Shown one piece after another: positions 1-7,438 of a stretch of 30,159 nt of DNA. Position 1 is the stretch's first letter, and each line of letters starts with the position of its first letter. A program made the position numbers and the translations under genes. The notes under the pieces are model-generated. The model was not told where the DNA came from and did not search any database. It was given only the letters and a program-made list of their open reading frames with translations. Source of the stretch: Clostridiales bacterium (GTDB lineage Bacteria > Bacillota > Clostridia > Lachnospirales > UBA12420); the NCBI GenBank assembly GCA_003452395.1, contig DMOI01000036.1, positions 1 to 30,159 on the forward strand. Direction: 5' to 3'.

Positions 1-68
1 TTCCCACTTGTGTCTACCATATAATGTTTTTCTGGTATACAAGTTGTTGTAATATTAAATTCTTTCAT
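1..68 (-). CDS. N-terminus of a AAA-ATPase-like protein (partial, runs off left edge)
   Basis: Only the first 22 complete codons are present; they read MKEFNITTTCIPEKHYMVD followed by TSG. This opening (FN.T..C.P.KHYMVD) matches what I know of a group of clostridial AAA ATPases whose Walker A region follows soon afterwards, but the nucleotide-binding motifs lie outside the window. The start is the ATG at 68-66, with a GGAGAG-type ribosome binding site about 10 nt upstream. It is a different subfamily from the three RPRRFGK-type ATPases elsewhere in the window. A TATAAT-like -10 lies at 105-110 on the minus strand, but no good -35 is spaced to it, so I do not call a promoter. The 185 bases between it and the next gene (69-253) hold no other feature I can support. 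Confidence 0.6.
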   Translation of the reverse strand, partial: MKEFNITTTCIPEKHYMVDTSG

Positions 69-253
69 CCGCTTCACTCTCCGTTTCCAATTTTTATTAT
101 TTATATTATACATTATTAATATAGATAGATAATTTAATTTGCAATTTTTTCTTTGTTTCTGGATAATATAATTCGTAAATCTAACTATTTTATTGGTATG
201 TCGGTTTAAATTCCTATGTCACGTTTCAGGTTTGGTAAAGTTGGCTTGTCAGC

Positions 254-2029
254 CTATCTAATCTCCTCATACTCCACATACTTCTTTCCAAGTATTATCA
301 CTATATATTTCTTAAGCTCCTTCTCACTATCCTCTTGTACGTTATGCTCCTCCATATATCTATATAGCTGTGCCCTTGCTTCTTCCTTCTTTTTATCTAC
401 AAGTTCCCTATTGCTATCCAAAACTTGCTGTTTTTCACTCTCCACTTTCAACTCTCCACTTTCAACTTCCCTAAGTTCTTTCTCTTTTATGTGCTTAAAC
501 TCTATCATGTACCTATAATTCACAGCTTCCTTGTATAACACGCCTTCTTTTATGTATAAGTCTGTGTAGCCTCCGTTTGCTTCTTTTTCACTTTCTATTA
601 GGTATATTCCATCTGTATAGACTAGTGTTATAAATATGCTTTTGCAGCTTGTTTCATTGAAGTGTCTTAGATCTCTGTTTGATAGTCTTTTTATTACTCT
701 CTCATATATTTCCATTATGTGCTCTACCTTGCCAGTTTTTCTCATATCTTCCATCGCCGCTGCTAGTTCGTCATATCTTGCACTGGCTTCTACCTCATAT
801 GCTTTCTCCATGTACTCCCAGTATAAGGCTTTTACTGCATAGTTTGGTATTCCAAGCATTACTTTGTTACTTTCCTGCCTTTTTATTGTTAACATCCCCA
901 GATAGTATAGCAACGACCTTATATTTGTATACTTTTCTTCTTTTTTATATAGACTTTCTAGGTTAAATCTTTCTTTTATTTCTATTGGTCCTACTTCCCC
1001 ACCTTCGATTAACTGTAGCATTTCTTCCTTTGTTATAAAGTTTTCTGCTATGTTTCTTAGTCTTGTATAGTCTGTTTTTACGTTTTCGTCTATTAGTTTT
1101 TTAGGATACTCTTTTTTCTGTATTATATTGTTTAATATGTATAGTACCATATCTGTATTATATACTGTCTCTGATACGTTCTCATTAAATTTGTATCCAT
1201 TGCAATAGGTTTTTAATATTTTAAGTAATTCTTCTTTTTCTACTATTTCTCCTATCCTGTAGTAGTCTACTATTTGTCTTATTTCATGGTCATTAAACCC
1301 AAGTATTCCGTTTAGGTCTTCATCGTTTGCTATTACAGTGAATATATTTGCTCCACTTGTTACATCATCTAACATCACTGGGCTTACCCCTGTTATAAAT
1401 GTTCTTGTTATTGCTCCGTCACTTGTTCCTTCTTTTATTTCCTTATAAAATGTTCTTACATATCCTCCTTCGTGCACTAGCTCATCGTAAATATCCTTTT
1501 TTCCTCTCATTATGTTGTTTGCGAAGTTATCATATTCGTCTATTAGTAATATTATTTTTTTATTTTTTAGCTCAACTATTTTCGATAGATAATTTAATGC
1601 ATATGTAGCCCTTTTTTCGTTTTCTGGTAACGATTCTTCTCCTAATATGTGTTTGTATCTTATTATACATTTATTCACTGCACTTGATACTATTTTATCA
1701 AAGCTTTCTATTAGCTCATCCTTGCCTAAATCTGTTATTACACTTGCAAAACTTATCTTTAGCACGATATATTTGTTAGCCTGTTCTGTTCTGTTTTTTC
1801 CTACATACAAATCCCCAAAGTATTTTTCAAAGTTTTTTTCCTCGTTCATATCATAATAAGCCTCTAGCATATTTAAAAACAGACTTTTCCCAAATCTTCT
1901 TGGTCGTATAAAAAATACATATCTGTCTTTATTTTCTAGTTTTTCTATATACATCGTCTTATCTATGTAATACATGTCTAAATCTCTCAGTTCTTTATAG
2001 TTACTTATCCCATACGGTATTTTTTTCAT
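254..2029 (-). CDS. AAA-ATPase-like / PD-(D/E)XK nuclease-domain protein (copy 1)
   Basis: About 591 aa. The N-terminal half is an AAA-ATPase-like domain (Pfam AAA-ATPase_like type): the Walker A-like RPRRFGKS is at residues 42-49 and the Walker B IILLIDEYDNF at about 159-169. The C-terminal part is a PDDEXK_9-type nuclease fold with D490 (in GYTD), E510 and K512 (IEFK). The family's biological role is not established; it is abundant in some anaerobes and is often suspected of a defence or mobile-element role. The frame is open from an ATG at 2041, but that codon directly abuts AAGGG and so has no spacer. I prefer the ATG at 2029 (MKKIPYG), which also fits the family's N-terminus. A heptanucleotide repeat is embedded in the coding sequence just after the nuclease ExK motif, adding an unusual Glu/Ser/Lys-rich insert. 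The stop is TAG, and no clear terminator follows. A sigma-A-type promoter lies upstream. Confidence 0.85.
   Translation of the reverse strand: MKKIPYGISNYKELRDLDMYYIDKTMYIEKLENKDRYVFFIRPRRFGKSLFLNMLEAYYDMNEEKNFEKYFGDLYVGKNRTEQANKYIVLKISFASVITDLGKDELIESFDKIVSSAVNKCIIRYKHILGEESLPENEKRATYALNYLSKIVELKNKKIILLIDEYDNFANNIMRGKKDIYDELVHEGGYVRTFYKEIKEGTSDGAITRTFITGVSPVMLDDVTSGANIFTVIANDEDLNGILGFNDHEIRQIVDYYRIGEIVEKEELLKILKTYCNGYKFNENVSETVYNTDMVLYILNNIIQKKEYPKKLIDENVKTDYTRLRNIAENFITKEEMLQLIEGGEVGPIEIKERFNLESLYKKEEKYTNIRSLLYYLGMLTIKRQESNKVMLGIPNYAVKALYWEYMEKAYEVEASARYDELAAAMEDMRKTGKVEHIMEIYERVIKRLSNRDLRHFNETSCKSIFITLVYTDGIYLIESEKEANGGYTDLYIKEGVLYKEAVNYRYMIEFKHIKEKELREVESGELKVESEKQQVLDSNRELVDKKKEEARAQLYRYMEEHNVQEDSEKELKKYIVIILGKKYVEYEEIR
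436..470 (-). repeat. Heptamer tandem repeat inside the nuclease domain, consensus GARAGTK, 5 units
   Basis: Read on the minus strand, five consecutive 7-base units (GGAAGTT, GAAAGTG, GAGAGTT, GAAAGTG, GAGAGTG) encode a Glu-Val-Glu-Ser-Gly-Glu-Leu-Lys-Val-Glu-Ser stretch inside ATPase copy 1. The unit GAAAGTT also forms the intergenic repeat at 19175-19202. Seven is not a multiple of three, so any single-unit gain or loss would shift the frame. Confidence 0.7.
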
Positions 2030-2066
2030 CCCACGCACCATCCCTTATAGTTTATTACTATACACT

Positions 2067-2095
2067 AGTATATAATATTATCCTAATTTTTTCAA
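2067..2095 (-). promoter_or_regulatory. Sigma-A-type promoter for ATPase copy 1
   Basis: On the minus strand the -35 is TTGAAA (2095-2090), followed by a 17-nt spacer and the -10 TATACT (2072-2067). Each hexamer differs from consensus at one position. It sits about 40 bases before the start codon at 2029. Confidence 0.6.
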
Positions 2096-2145
2096 TACTT
2101 TTACTAAAGTTTTGGTACAACTATTTCTACAATAGTTTTTCATGT

Positions 2146-2174
2146 AAAAATCCCCTAGCTATTCGCGAGGGGAT
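2146..2174 (-). terminator. Rho-independent terminator of the RCC1 gene
   Basis: On the minus strand a 7-bp stem ATCCCCT/AGGGGAT (2174-2168 with 2156-2150) encloses an 11-nt loop and is followed by a run of five T (2150-2146). It lies 12 bases after a TAA at 2189-2187, not after the TAG at 2291-2289. This suggests the original 3' end of the RCC1 gene was the TAA. Confidence 0.75.
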
Positions 2175-2186
2175 AACATTGACTAT

Positions 2187-2288
2187 TTAATTGTATTCCT
2201 GTATCTTCCCTTCTCTATCTATATAATAAACTCCACCCACTTTGAACCTATGTGTTTCTGGGTCTAGTATATCATTTCTTGTGAATAT
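2187..2288 (-). other. In-frame continuation of the RCC1 gene beyond its TAG codon
   Basis: After the amber codon at 2291-2289 the same frame stays open for 33 codons to a TAA at 2189-2187. The sequence reads like real protein: it contains ILDPETHRFKVGGVYYID and ends in GKIQEYN. The terminator follows immediately. The amber codon may be a recent nonsense mutation, a sequencing error or a read-through site. I infer that the intact protein is about 951 aa. Confidence 0.6.
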
Positions 2289-5042
2289 CTATTTTACTCC
2301 TCCTACATCTTTTGGTGCTGCTAACATTACTCGTCCTATATTGTTTGCATCAAGACCAACGTAGTATTTGAAGTATTTTTTTTCGTCTGCATATGTGTCA
2401 TCTGCGTATCCATCACTCGGTGATACTGTTCCTTTTTTGTAGGTTCCGTAGGTTTGTGTTATTATATTTTCATCATCATCTTCGGCTCTTACGTGTAGAT
2501 ACCATGTCCCATCTGTATTTTGTTCTACTGTTTTTGGGTTTGTATCTCCTTCTTCCCAGTTGTTTTCGTCTAGGGTTGTATCTGTATCCCATTGATATTG
2601 CCAGTTGTTTAGATTGTCTGATGTTATTGTTATGTTTACATTTATATTGTCTGGTGATTTTGTCCTACCTATCGGATTAGCAGTTATTATTGGCCCTGTT
2701 TTGTTGAAGGTGTACAGATATGGTATTGATATTGCCCCTTTATTTATTCCGTCATAGCTTACTAGCTTTAGTGTTACCGTGTCTCCATTATTTCCGTCCA
2801 CTATTAGCGTTCCACCTTGTACTTCTGTATCAGTGTTATCTGGATCTGTTCCGTCTGTGGTGTAGTATGTATGTGCTACGTCTCCTGATGTATTTGATAC
2901 AGTTACTGTTTGTGCTGCATTATATGTTCCTGTTCCTGGGTCTACTGTTGGTGCATTTGGTGGCGTTTTGTCTATGTTCACTATACTTAAAGTGCTTTGG
3001 TTACTTAGGTTGCCTGATGCATCATAACATCTTGCATATAGTGTACTATTTATTGTTATTGTTAACACGCCCGTATAGGCTTGCCAGCTTGCAGCTCCTA
3101 CTTTATATTGACGTATTGTAGAATCCTCTGGGTAATTAATTGTTACTGTTATATCTTGATTAGTCCAGTCTGTAGTGCTCGGTGTGAATGTTGGTACTAT
3201 TGGAGCTGTATTGTCTACCTCAAATGTCGCTCCGCTTGTTGGGGCTGCTGTAACTACATTTCCTTCTGCATCTTGTGCTGTAGCTAAGGCCACTGTCGCT
3301 CCCCCGTTACCTGTTCCTACAGTATGAGTATATGTATACTCAGTTGTACTTACTTTAGTCATATTTGTATTGGTTACATTATTAGCTCCACTTATGCTGA
3401 GTTGTGGTACTGGACTAACAACTACTGGTTCGTCAAATGTTACTGTTATTGTTATAGTGGTTCCAGCCTTATATGGACCTACCATGCTATAAGTAATTGC
3501 TGCTGTTGGTGGTGTAATATCTACAATGGCTAAAAATGCAGTGCCACTCGCCTTTAATACTTGTAATGTTGAAGGATTTGAATTGTTTGTACCGCTATTT
3601 GAGGCATTTCCCAACGGACCATGTAAGTTATGTCCACATGCTCTTAATGTACCATCAATTTTTAATACTACTGTATGAAACTTTCCTGCTGATACTTGAC
3701 ATCCTTCTGTTAATCCCGTTATTTGCAAGGGCGTTGAATTTGGATTTAAGTTTACATTTGTATGGTTCCCTAATTGTCCATATATATTATATCCCCATGC
3801 ATAAGCTGTTCCGTCACTTTTTAATGCTACTGTATAATTTTCTCCTGCTGATACTTGGCTTACTCCTGTTAAAAAATCTACATTTCCTACCCCATGTACT
3901 TTAGTAGGAGTAACCTTTTTTGTTGTTGTATTATCTCCTAAGCATCCAAAACTATTACTTCCCCATGCATATACTGTTCCATCACTTTTTAATGCTATTG
4001 TATGATTATAACCTGCTGATAATTGACTTACTCCTGTTAGACCTGTTACTTGCAATGGCACTGCGTTTGCATTCTCTGTTCCATCATTTGTGGAATTTCC
4101 TAGTTGTCCACTATAATTATCTCCCCATGCGTATACTGTTCCATTACCCATCAGTGCTACTGTATGTCCATCTCCTGCTGATACTTGACTCACTCCCGTT
4201 AATCCAGTTACTTGTAGTGGTGTTACATTTGTATTACTTGTTCCCACATTTGTTGGATTTCCTAGTTGCCCATAACCATTTATTCCCCATGCCCAAACTG
4301 TTCCATCATTTTTTAGGGCTACTGTATGTATTTCTCCTGCTGATATTTGGCTTACTCCTGTTAAATCTGTTACTTGTAGTGGCGTTGCATTTGAATTAGT
4401 CGTGCCACTATTTGTTGTATTTCCAAGTTGCCCGTACCGATTAGTACCCCATGCATATACTGTTCCATCACTTTTTAATGCTACTGCATGACTTCCTCCT
4501 GCTGATATTTGAATTACTCCTGATAACCCTGCTACTTGAGTTGGTATCCTGTTGGCATTGTTAGTTCCAATATTAGTAGTATTTCCCAACTGTCCACTTT
4601 CATTCCGTCCCCATGTCCATACCGTTCCATCTGACCGTAATGCTACTGTAAAGTAATCACCTGCATCTACCATTTCTATTCGACTTGCAAATACACTATT
4701 AAACCTCTTCTTCTCTTCCTCCGTGAACTCATCCATCTTATACTCTGCTTTTCCTAATATATCAGCCGTCTTCAAGTCATACCTAGCGGTATTACTCTTA
4801 TTATCACCTTCTAATATATCCCCATTTATCCTCTTTATTACCTTCTTACCTCCTACATCAGCTACTACTACATCACCGTCTTTATAGTTATCCTGTGCTG
4901 TTACCTTTACCACATCTCCGTCTTTATATGTAGGGTACATTGAGTTTCCTGATACTACACCGTATATTGGTTGTGCGTAGGATGTGGTTATGAATGCGAG
5001 CATAAGGAAAATTGATATTATAGTGGTAAAAAACTTTACCAC
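2289..5042 (-). CDS. Secreted protein: S26 signal-peptidase-like domain, seven RCC1 repeats and Ig-like modules
   Basis: 917 aa to the TAG. Residues 1-23 form a signal peptide (MVKFFTTIISIFLML, cleavage after SYA). Residues 27-103 resemble a type I signal peptidase/LexA-like fold: SGNSMYPTYKDGD carries the serine (S34), KKVIKRINGD the lysine (K70), and GDNKSNTARYD resembles box E. Residues 122 to about 505 are seven RCC1 repeats of 53-56 aa (consensus VSQVSAG..HTVALKSDGTV, then YAWG...GQLGN), enough for one seven-bladed propeller. Two Ig-like modules follow (DITPPTAAITYS onward, and about 612-690), then a chitobiase-C-terminal-like module at about 695-775 (YTTDGTDPDNTD) and a Trp/Asp-rich tail. 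The annotated start is a GTG with a weak GGGG site. A much better-placed ATG at 5149 is out of frame because of the intervening heptamer repeat. The amber stop is followed by 33 in-frame sense codons. Probably extracellular; the function is unknown. Confidence 0.8.
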   Translation of the reverse strand: MVKFFTTIISIFLMLAFITTSYAQPIYGVVSGNSMYPTYKDGDVVKVTAQDNYKDGDVVVADVGGKKVIKRINGDILEGDNKSNTARYDLKTADILGKAEYKMDEFTEEEKKRFNSVFASRIEMVDAGDYFTVALRSDGTVWTWGRNESGQLGNTTNIGTNNANRIPTQVAGLSGVIQISAGGSHAVALKSDGTVYAWGTNRYGQLGNTTNSGTTNSNATPLQVTDLTGVSQISAGEIHTVALKNDGTVWAWGINGYGQLGNPTNVGTSNTNVTPLQVTGLTGVSQVSAGDGHTVALMGNGTVYAWGDNYSGQLGNSTNDGTENANAVPLQVTGLTGVSQLSAGYNHTIALKSDGTVYAWGSNSFGCLGDNTTTKKVTPTKVHGVGNVDFLTGVSQVSAGENYTVALKSDGTAYAWGYNIYGQLGNHTNVNLNPNSTPLQITGLTEGCQVSAGKFHTVVLKIDGTLRACGHNLHGPLGNASNSGTNNSNPSTLQVLKASGTAFLAIVDITPPTAAITYSMVGPYKAGTTITITVTFDEPVVVSPVPQLSISGANNVTNTNMTKVSTTEYTYTHTVGTGNGGATVALATAQDAEGNVVTAAPTSGATFEVDNTAPIVPTFTPSTTDWTNQDITVTINYPEDSTIRQYKVGAASWQAYTGVLTITINSTLYARCYDASGNLSNQSTLSIVNIDKTPPNAPTVDPGTGTYNAAQTVTVSNTSGDVAHTYYTTDGTDPDNTDTEVQGGTLIVDGNNGDTVTLKLVSYDGINKGAISIPYLYTFNKTGPIITANPIGRTKSPDNINVNITITSDNLNNWQYQWDTDTTLDENNWEEGDTNPKTVEQNTDGTWYLHVRAEDDDENIITQTYGTYKKGTVSPSDGYADDTYADEKKYFKYYVGLDANNIGRVMLAAPKDVGGVK
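3528..4679 (-). repeat. Seven tandem RCC1-encoding repeats of about 160 bp
   Basis: The coding sequence for residues 122 to about 505 is a tandem array of seven 159-168-bp units. Each encodes one propeller blade, and the phrases for SAG.HTVALKSDGTVYAWG and GQLGN recur almost unchanged at the DNA level. Unit 5 is longer and lacks the TN.GT.N linker; unit 7 is the most diverged (it has ACG where others have AWG). The near identity of units 2-4 suggests recent duplication or conversion. Confidence 0.75.
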
Positions 5043-5065
5043 CCTATCCCCAATGTCATTATCCC

Positions 5066-5149
5066 TTAACTCCTGCTTCCTGCTTCCTGCTTCCTGCTTC
5101 CTGCTTCCTGCTTCCTGCTTCCTGCTTCCTGCTTCCTGCTTCCTGTCAT
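5066..5149 (-). other. 27-codon ORF formed by the heptamer repeat, with the better ribosome binding site
   Basis: The ATG at 5149-5147 lies 9 nt after AAAGGA, the best translation start in this leader. It enters the heptamer repeat and reads MTGSRKQEAGSRKQEAG and so on (period 7 residues), then stops at TAA 5068-5066. It is out of frame with the GTG at 5042 (107 nt apart). Adding one 7-nt unit makes the distance 114 nt, a multiple of three. The frame would then run through ELRDNDIGDR into VVKFFTTIIS. This may be the true, currently off-phase start of the RCC1 gene. Confidence 0.5.
5071..5145 (-). repeat. Perfect heptanucleotide repeat, AGCAGGA x 10.7
   Basis: 75 bases of uninterrupted 7-bp repeat (TCCTGCT on the plus strand) lie between the promoter and the start codon of the RCC1 gene. 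The absence of any mismatch across more than ten units points to active slippage or recent expansion. Confidence 0.95.
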
Positions 5150-5185
5150 ATTTACCAGTCCTTTCTTTTTATCTTTAGTAAAATA

Positions 5186-5214
5186 ATTTTATACGCTTAA
5201 ACCTATACTGTCAA
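5186..5214 (-). promoter_or_regulatory. Sigma-A promoter of the RCC1 gene
   Basis: On the minus strand the -35 is TTGACA (5214-5209), followed by a 17-nt spacer and the -10 TAAAAT (5191-5186). Transcription should begin near 5180. The heptamer repeat would then be in the 5' part of the mRNA, downstream of the ATG at 5149. Confidence 0.75.
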
Positions 5215-5283
5215 GTAGTCTATAGAATCTTTTGTTGTTTTTTGTTAGTTTGTGTTATAGTTCAGAGAATTGTTTTTCCTAGC

Positions 5284-5496
5284 CGTAGGGTGCGGTACTA
5301 GCGCAAGCGTTCACTCAGGAGTAGACAGTCGACTAAGCTTCAAAAAGACCAAAGCTAAGTTTTGTGCACTGTCCGCCCGTTTATTTTTATAACTAAACAC
5401 TTGATGATAGCCAGTATTTACATTCAGAATACTTCATGAATATAAATTTCTACCAAACATCGGGCGGACATACGCTACGCTAATCCACACCCTACG
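5284..5496. repeat. Nested imperfect palindrome of about 213 bp, MITE-like or structured element
   Basis: Three pairs of inverted arms are nested. CGTAGGGTGcGG (5284-5295) pairs with 5485-5496. TAGCG-AGCGT (5299-5310) pairs with ACGCTACGCTA (5472-5482). TGTCCGCCCG (5370-5379) pairs perfectly with CGGGCGGACA (5461-5470). A smaller hairpin lies at 5332-5361. The arms are far richer in G+C than their surroundings. No ORF is present. It sits between two divergent-function genes, downstream of ATPase copy 2, and fills most of the 512-base gene-free stretch 5043-5554. It could be a non-autonomous mobile element or a structured RNA; the sequence alone does not decide. Confidence 0.6.
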
Positions 5497-5554
5497 ATTT
5501 TAAGCCTTCGGTTGTTCTAAAACATATATTTCAAAAACTAATTAGTATTGTATC

Positions 5555-7279
5555 TCATTTTACCAGTATCTCACAATCCTTGCCCTTAAATCCTATCCCG
5601 AGTTTAACTATCTCGCCCACCTCATGCTCTTTCATCATTGTGTCATATTTCTTTTCTTCTATTTGTTGTATCGCTACTTCTGCCGCTGCTTCTATTGTTT
5701 GTGCTTTTTTTGCTTTTTTGAATTCTATTATTATTCCTCTATTTTTGTTAGACTTTGGTATTAGTATTACATCACTTCTTCCAAGTCCTGTGCTTAATTC
5801 GCTTTTTACGTAATATTTGTCTTTCAGTTTTATAAATAGCCCTAAACAAAATATGTGGTAGTATTTCTCTGCTTCTGCTCCTGTTGCATCGTATGTACTC
5901 ATGCTTTCTATTACTACTTGCTTAAATATTTCTATAAAGTCTTCTATACTTCCTTCTGTTAGCTGTTTTAACATTGTTTCTACTAATGACTTCCCTACCT
6001 TTTCTGATAGCCAGCTGTTTATCATGCTTTCGTATGAACCACTCAACTCTCTATTTGGTATTTGTAGATTTACTTTTATTAATCCGTTTCCTTCTGGGTC
6101 TTTACCTATTTCTTCTGCATTTCCTGCTTTTAGATACCCGCTTTGTAGCATTAGACTCCATATATAATCTTCATCTTTGTCTAGGTTATTGAAATTTACT
6201 GCTTCATTTATTTCTTTTTCTGCTGTTTCTCCTTTTATTATCTTGTTTAGATTATCTAATACCATCTCTAAGTTATTTTTTAGCAATTCTCGTATTAAAT
6301 CGTCACTCCCTGTATTTACCCAGTAGCTTATTAGCCTACTTTCCTTATCATTTATGTATTTCAAAACACTCCAAGGATTATATATTTCTTTTTTATTTAG
6401 TTTATAACCATTGTACCATAGCTTAACATCCTCATAGTTTTTACCTTTCCCGTAGTACTCTAGCATTTCTTTTACTTCCTCTTCTACAAATCCAAATTTG
6501 TCCCCATTTGCTGGTATTAGCATACTGTCCATATCTAGGTTATTTAAACCGCTGAATATGCTTTCTTTTGCTACTCTTGTCACTCCTGTGAGTACCCCTT
6601 TTTCTATGTACTTATTTGTCTTTAGTGCTGACGATAACATGTTTCTCATAAATCCTACTACTTCGGCATAATATCCATTACAATATCCTGATATTATCGG
6701 TTGGTCGTACTCATCTATTAGTAATATCGTGTTTTGCTTGAAATACCTATAAAAATATTCCATTATGTTTTTTAGTGCCTGCTCATATTCTATCCTTGTT
6801 GCCGTACCTTCCTTTATTCTCTCGAATTCTTCTTGTTCTTCTTTGTGCATATACTTTATAACATAATTATTGTCCATATATATTTTTCTTATTATCTTCT
6901 TCATAGATTCCAAGCAATCTTCCCAATTGTTTTCTTTTATTTCTTTTAGCGAAATAAATATTACTGGATATTTTCCTTGGTGTGTCATTGCTTTTTCATC
7001 TTGAGATATTTTAAGTCCGTTAAATAAATACCTATTGTCTACATCTATTTGTCCTTCTAATCTTTTTTCAAAATCATTACAGCTATCTACTCCATTATCA
7101 AAGAAATATCTCAACATATCTAGGTTAAGAGTCTTACCAAAACGCCTTGGACGAGTTATGAGCAGGACATTTCGTGTCAATATGTCCTTTATTATTTCTG
7201 ATTTATCAACAAAGTAATAATCTTTAACCATTATTTCTTTAAAGTTATCTATGCCTATAGGTATCATTTTCTTATCCAT
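5555..7279 (-). CDS. AAA-ATPase-like / PD-(D/E)XK nuclease-domain protein (copy 2)
   Basis: 574 aa with the full two-domain architecture of the family. The N-terminal ATPase has RPRRFGKT at residues 43-50 (Walker A-like) and LLIDEYD at 186-192 (Walker B). It also has the family phrases GVTRVAKESIFSGLNNL and LWYNGYK...YNPWSVL. The C-terminal PDDEXK_9-like nuclease has D503 (GRSD), E519 and K521 (IEFKK), followed by the QIEEKKY helix and GIGFKGK. The start ATG has AAAGGGG 7 nt upstream. It is closer to copy 3 than to copy 1, with long shared stretches. A sigma-A-type promoter lies upstream, just after the rpoC terminator, so it is probably its own transcription unit. The cellular role of the family is unknown. 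Confidence 0.88.
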   Translation of the reverse strand: MDKKMIPIGIDNFKEIMVKDYYFVDKSEIIKDILTRNVLLITRPRRFGKTLNLDMLRYFFDNGVDSCNDFEKRLEGQIDVDNRYLFNGLKISQDEKAMTHQGKYPVIFISLKEIKENNWEDCLESMKKIIRKIYMDNNYVIKYMHKEEQEEFERIKEGTATRIEYEQALKNIMEYFYRYFKQNTILLIDEYDQPIISGYCNGYYAEVVGFMRNMLSSALKTNKYIEKGVLTGVTRVAKESIFSGLNNLDMDSMLIPANGDKFGFVEEEVKEMLEYYGKGKNYEDVKLWYNGYKLNKKEIYNPWSVLKYINDKESRLISYWVNTGSDDLIRELLKNNLEMVLDNLNKIIKGETAEKEINEAVNFNNLDKDEDYIWSLMLQSGYLKAGNAEEIGKDPEGNGLIKVNLQIPNRELSGSYESMINSWLSEKVGKSLVETMLKQLTEGSIEDFIEIFKQVVIESMSTYDATGAEAEKYYHIFCLGLFIKLKDKYYVKSELSTGLGRSDVILIPKSNKNRGIIIEFKKAKKAQTIEAAAEVAIQQIEEKKYDTMMKEHEVGEIVKLGIGFKGKDCEILVK

Positions 7280-7314
7280 CCTTATTCCCCTTTCGTGACC
7301 ATTATTCTAGTTTA

Positions 7315-7343
7315 AATATACACTAATTAAAATAAAAAATCAA
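7315..7343 (-). promoter_or_regulatory. Sigma-A-type promoter for ATPase copy 2
   Basis: On the minus strand the -35 is TTGATT (7343-7338), followed by a 17-nt spacer and the -10 TATATT (7320-7315). It is about 35 bases upstream of the start codon. The -35 matches consensus at four of six positions. Confidence 0.5.
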
Positions 7344-7377
7344 GCAATAAAAAATATATGGTAAAAAATAAAAAACA

Positions 7378-7417
7378 TGAGATCGCTTCGTCGAAAAGAC
7401 CTCCTCGCAATGACAAA
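7378..7417. repeat. REP-like dispersed repeat
   Basis: The phrase GAGATCGCTTCGTCG followed by CCTCCTCGCAATGAC resembles a repetitive extragenic sequence seen in many bacterial genomes (the GTCATTGCGAG...CGAAGC.ATCTC type). Only one copy is in the window, so its repetitive nature is recognised from memory, not shown here. It overlaps the rpoC terminator stem. Confidence 0.5.
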
Positions 7418-7432
7418 GCGAGAAGGCCTTTT
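7394..7432 (-). terminator. Terminator of rpoBC
   Basis: The arms AAAAGaCCTcCTCGC (7394-7408) and GCGAGaAGGcCTTTT (7418-7432) form a 15-bp stem with two mismatches and a 9-nt loop. They lie 7 bases beyond the rpoC stop codon. The minus-strand transcript ends the stem in TTTT, with a longer T-run about 20 bases further on. Confidence 0.7.
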
Positions 7433-7438
7433 AAGTTT

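Noticed and set aside
105..144. Promoter for the left-edge ATPase gene
   Set aside because: A TATAAT exists, but the nearest TTGCAA is 28 bases away, too far for a sigma-A promoter.
254..254. Possible amber read-through of ATPase copy 1 (15 further codons, ending RDIGI)
   Set aside because: The continuation is short, has no homology I recognise and no terminator directly after it, so it is within chance.
2119..2139. Plus-strand terminator-like hairpin (ACTATT/AATAGT then TTTT)
   Set aside because: The stem is weak and there is no plus-strand gene for it to serve.
3536..4399. Long open frames on the plus strand opposite the RCC1 repeats
   Set aside because: They are Leu/Tyr-rich shadows of the repetitive coding sequence on the minus strand, with no ribosome binding sites or recognisable domains.
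5071..5145. CRISPR or other spaced repeat array
   Set aside because: The units are contiguous 7-mers with no spacers.
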